Assembly: GCA_012517025.1 (NCBI GenBank)
Contig: JAAYVT010000180.1
Span: 1-12,953, forward strand
Source of the DNA: Phyllobacteriaceae bacterium
Lineage (GTDB): Bacteria > Pseudomonadota > Alphaproteobacteria > Rhizobiales > Ancalomicrobiaceae
Reading direction: 5' to 3'
DNA: 12,953 nt
The notes beneath the pieces were generated by a model that saw nothing but the letters and a program-made list of their open reading frames with translations, did no database searches and had not been told where the DNA came from. The first letter of the stretch is position 1. Every line of letters begins with the position of its first letter. A program made the translations under genes and the position numbers. This document shows, in pieces, positions 7,243-12,953 of the stretch.

Positions 7243-8474
7243 ATCCCTGGCCGATGATCCTCGGCGATCTGCGCGGCCTGAAGCGGGTCGGCGCGGTGAT
7301 CGTGGTTCTGGTGGCGGTGGCGGTGGCCGTCGGCATCGCGCTCGGCGCGCAGGAGCGGGCCTTCCGCCGCGCCGCCAACGCCGCCGCCGACGACTTCCCG
7401 CTGATCGTCGGCGCCGCCGGCAGTCCGTTCCAGCTGGTGCTCTCCACCGTCTATCTGCGGCTCGAGGCCTTGCCGTTGATGGAAGGCGAGGTGCTGCGGC
7501 GGCTCCAGGCCGACCCCCGCGTCGAGGCGGCGGCGCCGATCGCCTTCGGCGACGTCGTCCGCGGCCACCCGGTGATCGGCACCACCGCCGACTTCGCCGG
7601 CCGGTGGGGCCGGCTCGCCGCCACCGAGGGACGGATGTTCGCGGCGGAAGGCGAGGCGGTGGTCGGCGCGGCGGCGACGATTGCGGTCGGCGAGACCTTC
7701 TCGCCGTCGCACGGCCATGCCGGCGGCGACCATCACGCCCTCGGCGAGGCCGATCCCGACGAGGCGAAACACGTCCACGCCGAGACCCATTACACCGTGG
7801 TCGGCCGTCTCGCCCCGACCGGCGGTCCGTGGGACCGGGCGGTGCTGGTGCCGGTGGAGACCGTCTGGGAGACCCACGGCCTCGGCAACGGCCACACGAG
7901 CGAGGACCACGTCGGCACCCCCTTCGACGCGGCGAAGCTGCCCGGCCTGCCGGCGATCGTGGTCAAGCCGAAGTCCTTCGCCGCCGCCTATCAGCTGCGC
8001 TCGGAAGGACGCGGCCAGGGGCTCGCGGCGCTGTTTCCGGCCGAGGTGCTGGTCGACCTGCACCAGGTGATCGGCGATGTCGGGCGGGTGCTCAAGGTCG
8101 CCTCGGCGCTCGACGACGGTCTCGTCTTCCTCGCCGTGACGGCGCTGCTCGTCACCGTCGGGGGCTTGCGCCGGCGGCGCTACGCGGTGCTGCGGGCGCT
8201 CGGGGCGCCACGCCGCTTCATTCTGCTGACGGTGTGGGGCGAAGCCGCGATCCTGACCGCGATCGGCGCGCTCGCCGGGCTGGCGCTCGGCTGGGGCGCG
8301 GCACGGGTGGTCTCGGCGCTGCTCGCCGCCGAAAGTGGGCTGGTGATCCCGGTGCGGCTGGAGACGCCCGACCTGCTGTGGGCCGGCGTGGTGTTCCTCG
8401 CCGGAACCGTGTTCGCGCTGGTGCCGGCGGTGCTCGCCGGGCGTGGCCGGATCGTCGACGGCTTGGCGAGTTGA
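7239..8474 (+). CDS. FtsX/MacB-family ABC permease with histidine-rich periplasmic loop
   Basis: This 411-residue inner-membrane protein has the FtsX/MacB layout: one helix near the N-terminus (about 15-37), a periplasmic domain of about 250 residues, then three helices (about 294-312, 330-358, 380-400). RRRRYAVLRALGAPRR at 311-326, after the second helix, is the usual cytoplasmic coupling segment. The periplasmic domain has a striking histidine cluster: H158, H160, H165, H166, H178, H180 and H184, with acidic residues between, and H213, H219 and H224 further on. Such clusters are common in zinc, nickel or copper handling proteins, so a metal-related role is inferred; related permeases occur in the Vibrio zrg zinc cluster, as I recall. 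The start codon overlaps the ATPase stop by 4 bases. Confidence is high for family, low for substrate. Confidence 0.85.
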   Translation: MNPWPMILGDLRGLKRVGAVIVVLVAVAVAVGIALGAQERAFRRAANAAADDFPLIVGAAGSPFQLVLSTVYLRLEALPLMEGEVLRRLQADPRVEAAAPIAFGDVVRGHPVIGTTADFAGRWGRLAATEGRMFAAEGEAVVGAAATIAVGETFSPSHGHAGGDHHALGEADPDEAKHVHAETHYTVVGRLAPTGGPWDRAVLVPVETVWETHGLGNGHTSEDHVGTPFDAAKLPGLPAIVVKPKSFAAAYQLRSEGRGQGLAALFPAEVLVDLHQVIGDVGRVLKVASALDDGLVFLAVTALLVTVGGLRRRRYAVLRALGAPRRFILLTVWGEAAILTAIGALAGLALGWGAARVVSALLAAESGLVIPVRLETPDLLWAGVVFLAGTVFALVPAVLAGRGRIVDGLAS

Positions 8475-8489
8475 CGGCTGGACGAGCCG
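8475..8489. terminator. Small hairpin in the gap between convergent genes
   Basis: A 5-bp stem (CGGCT paired with AGCCG) with a 5-nt loop fills most of the 18-base gap between the permease stop and the modE stop. It could help end transcription from both sides. It lacks a T-run on either strand, so the call is weak. Confidence 0.3.
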
Positions 8490-8492
8490 AGC

Positions 8493-9287
8493 TCAGTCGA
8501 CCGCCAGGATGACGTGATCGGCGTCGAAGGCGGCGGTGACGGCGTCGCCCTCGACGAGCCCCAGATCCTCGACGTGGGCGCGCGGCACCACCGCGACGAT
8601 GGTCTTGCCGCCGCCGATGTCGACCCGGACCTCGCTGTTGACCTCGGCGTCGAGCCGCGACAACACCCGGCCGGGGAAGGCGTTGCGGCGCCGGCCGGCG
8701 GCCTCCTCGGCGGCGAGCAGATGCACGAACGACGCCTTGACCAGGGCGAGCACCCGACGCCCGAGGGTGAGATCGAGATCCTCGACCGAGGCGTTGGTGA
8801 CGATCGAACGGATCGCAGCGTCCTCGGAGACGCGCAGCGTCACCTCGACGTCGACCGGCCAGCGACGCACCTCGACCACTTCGGTCTGGAACACGTTGCG
8901 GGCCGAGATCTTGCGGCCGATCGTCCACAACAGCGCGTTCTCGAGCCCCTCGGTGCCCTCCTCGGCGATGACCGTCGAGATGCGCGCCAGACGCTCCTCG
9001 AGCCGGTGGAAGGTGGCGATCAGCCGCCGCCCCGCCTCGGTCACCTCGGCGCCGCCGCCGACCCGCCCGCCGGCCTTGGTGAGGAAGGCCGGGGTCGGCA
9101 ACAGGTTGTTGATGGCGTCGACCGCCTCCCAGGCGGTCTTGTAGGAGAAGCCGGTGGCCTTGGCCGCCTTGGTGATCGAGCGGTGCTCGGCGACCGCCTC
9201 GAGCAGACGGATGCGTTCGCGGGCGACGAGCAGTCGTCCGCCGTCGGATCGCAGGGCGAGGTAGGCGTCGATCTTGCCGTCGGTCAT
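8493..9287 (-). CDS. modE: Molybdate-responsive transcriptional regulator ModE
   Basis: This 264-residue regulator has the complete ModE design. Residues about 15-110 form a LysR-like winged helix-turn-helix (LLEAVAEHRSITKAAKATGFSYKTAWEAVDAINN), which binds operators as a dimer. Two MOP-type molybdate-binding domains follow: the first around SARNVFQTEVVEV (128-140), the second around RRNAFPGRVLSRL (200-212). In E. coli, ModE with molybdate represses the molybdate transporter operon and activates some molybdoenzyme genes. The usual glycine of the first MOP motif is threonine here (T135). The gene lies 67 nt downstream of modD on the same strand; the leader has no strong Shine-Dalgarno. Its likely targets are the two inverted repeats upstream of modA, 2 kb away. 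Confidence 0.95.
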   Translation of the reverse strand: MTDGKIDAYLALRSDGGRLLVARERIRLLEAVAEHRSITKAAKATGFSYKTAWEAVDAINNLLPTPAFLTKAGGRVGGGAEVTEAGRRLIATFHRLEERLARISTVIAEEGTEGLENALLWTIGRKISARNVFQTEVVEVRRWPVDVEVTLRVSEDAAIRSIVTNASVEDLDLTLGRRVLALVKASFVHLLAAEEAAGRRRNAFPGRVLSRLDAEVNSEVRVDIGGGKTIVAVVPRAHVEDLGLVEGDAVTAAFDADHVILAVD

Positions 9288-9354
9288 CTGGGAATCTCGA
9301 AAGGGTCTTTCCGATCAGTCTATTCCGCGTGCGCGCAAATGGGCAGTCGCGATG

Positions 9355-10209
9355 TCACGGAGCCGGCGGTCCGAGCCGGACGGCGACGTCGCGCGGGCGC
9401 GCGGTGTAGGGCCAGGAGGTGACGATCACGTCGGCGCCGGCGGCGACGTAGGCGGCCGCGTTGGTCGGCGAGATCCCGCCGGCGGCGGCGACCAGCGTCG
9501 GCAGGCCGCTCCCGCGCAACGCCACGACGGTGCGCTCGACGTCGGCGGGAGAGAACTTCTCGGTCTGGATCACCTCGAAACCGGCGCGGGCGGCGGCGAT
9601 CGCCGCCTCCGGGGTGGCGACCTCGATCACCGTCTTCTTCTCCGGCGCGGCGGCGCGCAGGCGATCGACCATCTCGCCGAGGGTCAGACCGGGCAGGAAG
9701 GCGCGGTGCTCGGCGAACACCAGGATGGTCTCCGACAGACCGTGCCGATGGGAGACGCCGCCGCCGGCGCGCACGGCGGCGGCGGAGAAGCGGCGGACGC
9801 CGGGAAACGACTTGCGGGTGCAGGCGACCGGCACGATCCGCCCGGCGACCGCGATCGCCTCGACGATCTCGCGGGTGGCGGTGGCGATGCCGGACAGGAT
9901 CTCCATCGTGGTCTGCGCCTGCTTCCAGGCGCGATGAAGCGCGTCGGCGCGCCCCTTCGCCTCCAAGAGCGGCGTGCCGGCGGCGACCCGGTCGCCGTCG
10001 GCGCAGCGGCGGACGACCTCGCCGCCGACCAACTCGATCAGCCCGACCGCCCCCTCGAGCCCGGCGACGACCATGTCGCCACGCGCCGAGAAGCGCATCA
10101 CGGCGGGGAGATCGGCGATCCCGAGAGCCTCGGTGGTCAGGTCGCCGTGTGGAGCATCCTCGAGCAACAGGGCTTCGAGTTCGGCGTGTGTCGCCCAGGA
10201 TTCGACCAT
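9355..10209 (-). CDS. modD: ModD protein (quinolinate phosphoribosyltransferase-like, molybdenum-associated)
   Basis: This 284-residue protein belongs to the ModD branch of the nicotinate-nucleotide pyrophosphorylase (QPRTase) family, found in molybdate transport operons such as that of Rhodobacter capsulatus; its biochemical role is not well established. QPRTase-like features are EDAPHGDLTT near the N-terminus, TRKSFPG at 132-138, RAGGGVSHRHGLSE at 147-160, and the phosphate-binding AAGGIS at 242-247. ATG 10209 is preferred over the upstream GTG at 10224 because GGAAGAGA at 10213-10220 is a good ribosome site just ahead of it. It sits between modA and modE, but an intrinsic terminator lies 16 nt before its start codon, so its expression depends on readthrough or an unseen promoter. 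A true QPRTase (NadC) is less likely given the context and SFPGVRRF. Confidence 0.92.
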   Translation of the reverse strand: MVESWATHAELEALLLEDAPHGDLTTEALGIADLPAVMRFSARGDMVVAGLEGAVGLIELVGGEVVRRCADGDRVAAGTPLLEAKGRADALHRAWKQAQTTMEILSGIATATREIVEAIAVAGRIVPVACTRKSFPGVRRFSAAAVRAGGGVSHRHGLSETILVFAEHRAFLPGLTLGEMVDRLRAAAPEKKTVIEVATPEAAIAAARAGFEVIQTEKFSPADVERTVVALRGSGLPTLVAAAGGISPTNAAAYVAAGADVIVTSWPYTARPRDVAVRLGPPAP

Positions 10210-10225
10210 CTGTCTCTTCCACACG

Positions 10226-10260
10226 AAAAAGCGGACCGCGTCCGAGAACGCCGCGGTCCG
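10226..10260 (-). terminator. Intrinsic terminator between modA and modD
   Basis: On the minus strand a perfect 9-bp stem (CGGACCGCG paired with CGCGGTCCG, 11-nt loop) is followed by one C and then five Ts. It begins 37 nt after the modA stop. This is the clearest Rho-independent terminator in the window. It would separate modA from modD and modE or reduce their transcription. It ends only 16 nt before the modD ATG. Confidence 0.85.
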
Positions 10261-10297
10261 AAGTCACGCCAGTGCGCTTCGCGGGCGCCCTCTGCCC

Positions 10298-11107
10298 TCA
10301 GTGAACCTTGACCGTGAAGCCTTGGCTCTCGAAGATCTTCGCCGCCTTCGGCGTCTTCAGGAAGGCGAAATAGGCGGCGACGTCGGGATTGGTCGCGGCC
10401 TTGGTGATCGCCGCCGGATAGATGATCGGGGGATGGCTGGTTTCCGGGAAGGTGCCGATCACCGCGACCTTCGGCTCCGACTTGGCGTCGGTCGCGTAGA
10501 CGATGCCGTATTTGGCCTCGCCGCGCGCCACCAGTCCGAGCGCCACCCGGACGTTCTCGGCACCGGCGATCTTCGGCTCGACGTCCTTCCACACCCCAAG
10601 CTTCTCCAGCGCCGCCTTGGCGTATTTGCCGGCCGGCACCGCGGCGACGTCGCCGGTGGCGATCTTACCGTCGCCGACCTTGGCGGCGAGCGGCACGCCC
10701 GGACCGATGTCGACCTTCTCCGAGGTCGGGGCGGCGGCGATCAGCACCAGCTCGTTGCCGAGCAGATCGACCCGCGAGTCCGGAACGATCAGCCCCTTGT
10801 CGGCGACGTAGTTCATCCACGGGATGTCGGCGGAGACGAAGACGTCCGCCGGCGCGCCCTGCTCGATCTGCTTGGCGAGCGCCGAGGAGGCGGCATAGGA
10901 AACGGTGACCGTATTGCCGGTCTCCTTGGTGTAGAGCGTGTCGATCTCGTCGAGCGCGGTCTTCATCGACGCGGCGGCGAAGACGACGGTGGCGGGCGAT
11001 TGGGCGGCGGCCGGCCCGGCGAGGAGCGCGAACGCGAGGAGCCCGCCCGCGGCGAGGCCGAAGGCGCGGCGGCCGAGACCGGCGATGTCGTTGATGCGCG
11101 ATACCAT
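10298..11107 (-). CDS. modA: Molybdate ABC transporter substrate-binding protein ModA
   Basis: This 269-residue periplasmic protein captures molybdate (and usually tungstate) for the ModBC transporter. Residues 1 to about 36 are a signal peptide with a GRRAFGLAAGG segment, cleavage near PAAAQ; the double arginine may point to Tat rather than Sec. The mature part starts with TVVFAAASMKTALDEI, whose S47 matches the first anion-binding serine of ModA. YAASSALAKQIEQGAPADVF at 71-90 gives the second, and YGIVYATDA further on carries the conserved tyrosine. Length is normal. The frame is open upstream to 11326, but ATG 11107 is preferred: it begins the signal peptide and AGGAGG at 11118-11123 lies 10 nt ahead. 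No modB or modC follows; an intrinsic terminator comes instead. Two probable ModE operators lie upstream. Confidence 0.94.
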   Translation of the reverse strand: MVSRINDIAGLGRRAFGLAAGGLLAFALLAGPAAAQSPATVVFAAASMKTALDEIDTLYTKETGNTVTVSYAASSALAKQIEQGAPADVFVSADIPWMNYVADKGLIVPDSRVDLLGNELVLIAAAPTSEKVDIGPGVPLAAKVGDGKIATGDVAAVPAGKYAKAALEKLGVWKDVEPKIAGAENVRVALGLVARGEAKYGIVYATDAKSEPKVAVIGTFPETSHPPIIYPAAITKAATNPDVAAYFAFLKTPKAAKIFESQGFTVKVH

Positions 11108-11247
11108 TCCGATCGAACCTCCTGTCGGGGACGCCGCGGCGCCCACGGGGACGGATGAGACGCGAGGACGACCGCCGCCGACGCGAGGCGCGCGGCCGGC
11201 CGTCCGTTCGAGGTCATGGTGGGCCGACCGGGCGTCGAGTTCAAGAG

Positions 11248-11272
11248 CGAAATGTAGATGAATCACATGACG
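11248..11272 (-). promoter_or_regulatory. Candidate ModE operator (Mo-box), modA-proximal
   Basis: The inverted repeat has half-sites CGAAATGT and ACATGACG around a 9-nt spacer. The layout and the right half-site resemble the E. coli modA operator as I recall it (CGTTATAT-N8-ACATAACG). It sits about 140 nt upstream of the modA ATG, three bases ahead of a TTGAAC that could be a -35 element. The nearby modE gene supplies the likely binding protein. Binding is inferred. Confidence 0.6.
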
Positions 11273-11342
11273 CTTCGTCGCGCCTCGTCGCCTCACCGCA
11301 CGACGCCCCGGAAACTCCCGGTTCACGGTAGCCCGATCCCGG

Positions 11343-11368
11343 CGATATGTAGGGGAACTTCATATCCG
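11343..11368 (-). promoter_or_regulatory. Candidate ModE operator (Mo-box), modA-distal
   Basis: The perfect inverted repeat GATATG and CATATC (11-nt spacer) is flanked on both sides by CG-rich bases, CGATATGT on the left and TCATATCCG on the right. It shares CGA-ATGTAG--GAA with the modA-proximal box, 95 bp away, about nine helical turns. It is one of the few AT-containing palindromes in this GC-rich region and lies about 236 nt before the modA ATG. Confidence 0.65.
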
Positions 11369-11445
11369 CGACCGACGAGACGCACGACGTCCCCTTCCGC
11401 CGCGCGACGATCGCGGCGGTGGGCGGCACGCCGGATCGGCGCGGA

Positions 11446-11685
11446 TCAGATGATCGCGAACATGTTGGTGATGACGTGCGAGATCGCGCCGCTCACGTCG
11501 TTCCAGTCGGCGCCGAGAGCGAAGGCCCCGCACACCACCCCGCCGAAGACCAGGAACAGGGTCGGAATCAGCAGATAGACCGGATCGATGTCGGCCGGAA
11601 ACGGCTTCAGCGGCCGGTCGAGCGCGGAAAACGCCAGATATCCGGCCACGGCGAAGAGGATCACGGCCGCCAGGGCGTAGAGCAT
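11446..11685 (-). CDS. Small two-helix membrane protein, unknown function
   Basis: This 79-residue hypothetical protein is not a family I recognise. It has two probable transmembrane helices: residues about 2-22 (LYALAAVILFAVAGYLAFS) and 37-58 (YLLIPTLFLVFGGVVCGAF). A short loop, DRPLKPFPADIDPV, lies between them, and a tail with GADWNDVSGAISHVI follows. The frame continues upstream, but ATG 11685 is chosen because AGGAAGGA at 11693-11700 lies 7 nt before it and the first helix follows at once. Downstream, on the same strand, is the modA regulatory region, so readthrough toward modA is possible in principle. Position and helix content give no function. I consider it a real gene because of the ribosome site, the two well-formed helices and the lack of any competing gene. 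Confidence 0.65.
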   Translation of the reverse strand: MLYALAAVILFAVAGYLAFSALDRPLKPFPADIDPVYLLIPTLFLVFGGVVCGAFALGADWNDVSGAISHVITNMFAII

Positions 11686-11851
11686 TCCGCAGTCCTTCCT
11701 CGGATCGGCAGGGAGCGCACGGCCGGATATGGCCCGGATCGACGCGCCTGTCCAGCCGCTTCGCCGTTGACGCCGGGCCCGATCGGCGCTGCACTGGCGG
11801 CGCGCGACCGCCGGCGCGGCGCGCGGAGGACGATCATCCCGGAGGACGAAC

Positions 11852-12337
11852 ATGACGCTTCGCCTGTGGAGCAACGACCTCGTCGACGGCGCCCGCCTGC
11901 CCGACGCCCAGGTCTTCGACGGCATGGGATACACCGGCGGCAACCTCTCCCCGCATCTCGCCTGGGCCGGCGAGCCGGAGGGCACGAAGAGTTTCGTCGT
12001 CACCTGTTACGATCCCGACGCCCCGACCGGCTCGGGCTGGTGGCACTGGATCGTCTCCGACCTCCCCGCCGCCGTCCACGAGCTGCCGGCCGGCGCCGGC
12101 TCGGGCGCCGCGCCGCTTCCCGTCCCGGCGGTGCAGTCGCGCACCGATTTCGGCTTCTCGCATTTCGGCGGCGCCGCCCCGCCGCGCGGCGAGGTCCATC
12201 GCTACGTCTTCACCGTCCACGCCGTCGACGTCGAGAGCCTCGGCGCCGACACCGAGGCGAGCGGCGCGCTGGTCGGCTTCCTGACCAACGCCCACCGCTT
12301 GGCGCGGGCGTCGTTGACCACGACTTGGGGCGGCTGA
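11852..12337 (+). CDS. YbhB/YbcL family PEBP (Raf kinase inhibitor-like) protein
   Basis: This 161-residue cytoplasmic protein has the phosphatidylethanolamine-binding protein fold. Family motifs are GGNLSPHLAW at 29-38, DPDAPTGSGWWHW at 54-66, and GGAAPPRGEVHRYVF at 106-120, which form the small anion-binding pocket. D54, H65 and H117 occupy conserved pocket positions. No signal peptide is present, unlike some secreted PEBPs. Length matches bacterial YbhB (about 158). The start is supported by GGAGGA at 11841-11846, 5 nt before the ATG. The physiological role of bacterial PEBPs is poorly known. The gene stands alone on the plus strand, with a minus-strand gene on either side. Confidence 0.93.
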   Translation: MTLRLWSNDLVDGARLPDAQVFDGMGYTGGNLSPHLAWAGEPEGTKSFVVTCYDPDAPTGSGWWHWIVSDLPAAVHELPAGAGSGAAPLPVPAVQSRTDFGFSHFGGAAPPRGEVHRYVFTVHAVDVESLGADTEASGALVGFLTNAHRLARASLTTTWGG

Positions 12338-12357
12338 GGCCGGATCGGCCGGAGGCA

Positions 12358-12433
12358 TGGTGGGCCCGGAGGGATTCGAACCCCCAACCTAGCCGTTATG
12401 AGCGGCCAGCTCTGACCGTTGAGCTACGGGCCC
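12358..12433 (-). tRNA. tRNA with CAT anticodon, probably tRNA-Ile2 (CAU, lysidine type)
   Basis: A complete cloverleaf reads on the minus strand: acceptor GGGCCCG paired with CGGGCCC, D arm GCTC/GAGC, anticodon stem GGCCG/CGGCT with loop CTCATAA, T stem GGGGG/CCCTC with one G-U pair around TTCGAAT, discriminator A and an encoded CCA (12358-12360). The anticodon is CAT. C4-G69, C5-G68 and C6-G67 are the pairs that the lysidine synthetase TilS uses to tell tRNA-Ile2 from tRNA-Met in E. coli, so Ile2 is favoured. An initiator tRNA is unlikely because the anticodon stem lacks three G-C pairs next to the loop and position 1 pairs normally. Annotation tools may print Met. Confidence 0.95.
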
Positions 12434-12769
12434 GTCGTCGACCGGTCCCGCCCCGCCGCGTGGAGACGTCCTGCGGCGGAGCGACCGGCGGAACGGCGTC
12501 GTCTTCGCAGATCCGATCGGCCCTGACAAGATGCGGCGCCGTCGCGACACACGCTGCGGCGGCATCGCGCGGCGAGGTCGCGGCGGTGGAAATCCGGTGG
12601 ACGACCCCGGTTCGAATCGCGTCTTGGGATACCGCGCGGAAACCTCAAGACCCCCTCGCCACTTTGTGAACACTTTTTTCCGGCTCCCTGAACGGAGTTT
12701 CCATCCCGTCGCCCCCCGAGGCGGCACCACCGGCCCTCGGTCGAAGAGGGCGAAGAGAGGTCGAACGGT
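12434..12769. other. Intergenic region between the tRNA and the SIMPL gene
   Basis: I see no convincing gene in these 336 bases. The first part is GC-rich and shadow frames here lack ribosome sites or family features. The least GC-rich stretch, CACTTTGTGAACACTTTTTTCC at 12660-12681, is the most likely place for a promoter of the gene starting near 12770, but I cannot pair clear -35 and -10 elements. The tRNA promoter would be on the minus strand immediately right of 12433, also without an obvious match. Confidence 0.5.
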
Positions 12770-12953
12770 TTGCAGGGTCGTCCACAGTTCAAGGGAATAG
12801 TCTCGCCGGCTCTCGGGGATCGCACCGCGATCTCCCTCTTCCGCGCCGCCCTCCTGGCCCTGTTCGCCGCGGTTCCCCTCGCCCCCTCCTCCGCCGCCGA
12901 CGCCCCGGTTCCGACCCTGGTCGTGACCGCGACCGGCGAGGTCTCCGCCACCC
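12770..12953 (+). CDS. Secreted SIMPL-domain (DUF541) protein, 5' end only
   Basis: About 61 residues are visible before the window ends. A signal peptide is clear: SLFRAALLALFAAVPLAPSSA, with cleavage likely after SSAA. The mature start, APVPTLVVTATGEVSAT, matches the opening strand of SIMPL/DUF541 proteins (usual pattern TVTGEGEVSAxPD), which are periplasmic or outer-membrane-associated and of poorly known function. No ATG or GTG is in frame near the signal peptide. TTG at 12770 is the best start, with GAGAGG at 12755-12760, 9 nt upstream; it gives a rather long n-region of about 25 residues. The start is uncertain, but the reading frame is well supported by the signal peptide and the domain beginning. 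Confidence 0.7.
   Translation, partial: MQGRPQFKGIVSPALGDRTAISLFRAALLALFAAVPLAPSSAADAPVPTLVVTATGEVSAT

Larger units (their letters stand above)
11108..11445. other. Long modA leader / intergenic region
   Basis: These 338 bases hold no convincing gene. They contain the modA ribosome site and two ModE-box-like inverted repeats (listed separately). Just downstream of the proximal box on the minus strand is a weak -35-like TTGAAC at 11239-11244, with a poor -10-like CACCAT 17 nt later at 11216-11221. If that promoter is used, the modA leader is about 100 nt. A short repeat, CGCACGACG followed closely by CCCC, occurs at 11297-11309 and 11381-11394, one near each box, hinting at local duplication. 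I looked for the molybdenum-cofactor riboswitch and did not recognise it. Confidence 0.55.

Noticed and set aside
9274..10311. A 345-residue plus-strand frame over modD
   Set aside because: It is the shadow of modD with Asp/Gly/Arg-rich low complexity; the modD frame has clear QPRTase motifs.
11108..11326. N-terminal extension of ModA by 73 residues
   Set aside because: The extension is Arg/Gly-rich, would precede the signal peptide, and crosses the proximal Mo-box; AGGAGG supports the later ATG.
12338..12357. GGCC repeats after the PEBP gene as a terminator
   Set aside because: Only a 4-bp stem with no T-run, immediately beside the tRNA 3' end; too weak to call.
12609..12618. GGTTCGAATC, a T-loop-like string on the plus strand
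   Set aside because: The flanking bases do not form a T stem and no acceptor or anticodon arm surrounds it; probably chance, not a tRNA remnant or attachment site.

Overview
The window is a very GC-rich, densely coded bacterial chromosome segment. Protein sequences, gene content (a fused CysN/CysC, ModD and a ModE with two MOP domains) and codon use all suggest an alphaproteobacterium, probably Hyphomicrobiales (Rhizobiales). This assignment rests on protein resemblance from memory, not on a search. I see no insertion sequence, phage gene or CRISPR array.

Layout. (1) 1-3116, plus strand: assimilatory sulfate activation. The 3' end of cysD overlaps a cysN-cysC fusion by one base, followed by cysQ, which removes the PAP by-product. 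(2) 3187-4209: an adenine deaminase of the adenosine deaminase family, ending in a strong GNRA-capped hairpin. (3) 4229-8474: a PHO-box-like direct repeat, then a secreted alkaline phosphatase with an Ig-like N-terminal extension. Close behind it are a Tat-exported CPFC protein, an ABC ATPase and an FtsX/MacB-type permease with a histidine-rich periplasmic loop. Spacings of 8, -26 and -4 nt suggest one transcript. (4) 8493-11107, minus strand: modA-modD-modE, without modB or modC. A classic intrinsic terminator lies between modA and modD, and two ModE-operator-like inverted repeats lie upstream of modA. (5) 11446-12337: a small two-helix membrane protein (minus strand) and a PEBP/YbhB-family protein (plus strand). 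(6) 12358-12433, minus strand: a CAT-anticodon tRNA whose acceptor stem fits tRNA-Ile2 better than tRNA-Met. (7) 12770-end: the start of a secreted SIMPL-domain protein.

How the genes fit together. The cys genes turn sulfate into APS and PAPS, and CysQ recycles PAP to AMP; adenine deaminase is a further adenine-metabolism step beside it. The phosphatase cluster looks like a phosphate-starvation unit. Its phosphatase needs Zn and Mg, and the linked proteins carry possible metal-binding Cys and His clusters. I therefore propose, as inference only, that the ABC module handles a metal for periplasmic enzymes. The mod genes cover molybdate capture (ModA), Mo-responsive control (ModE) and the poorly understood ModD; the channel and ATPase must be encoded elsewhere.
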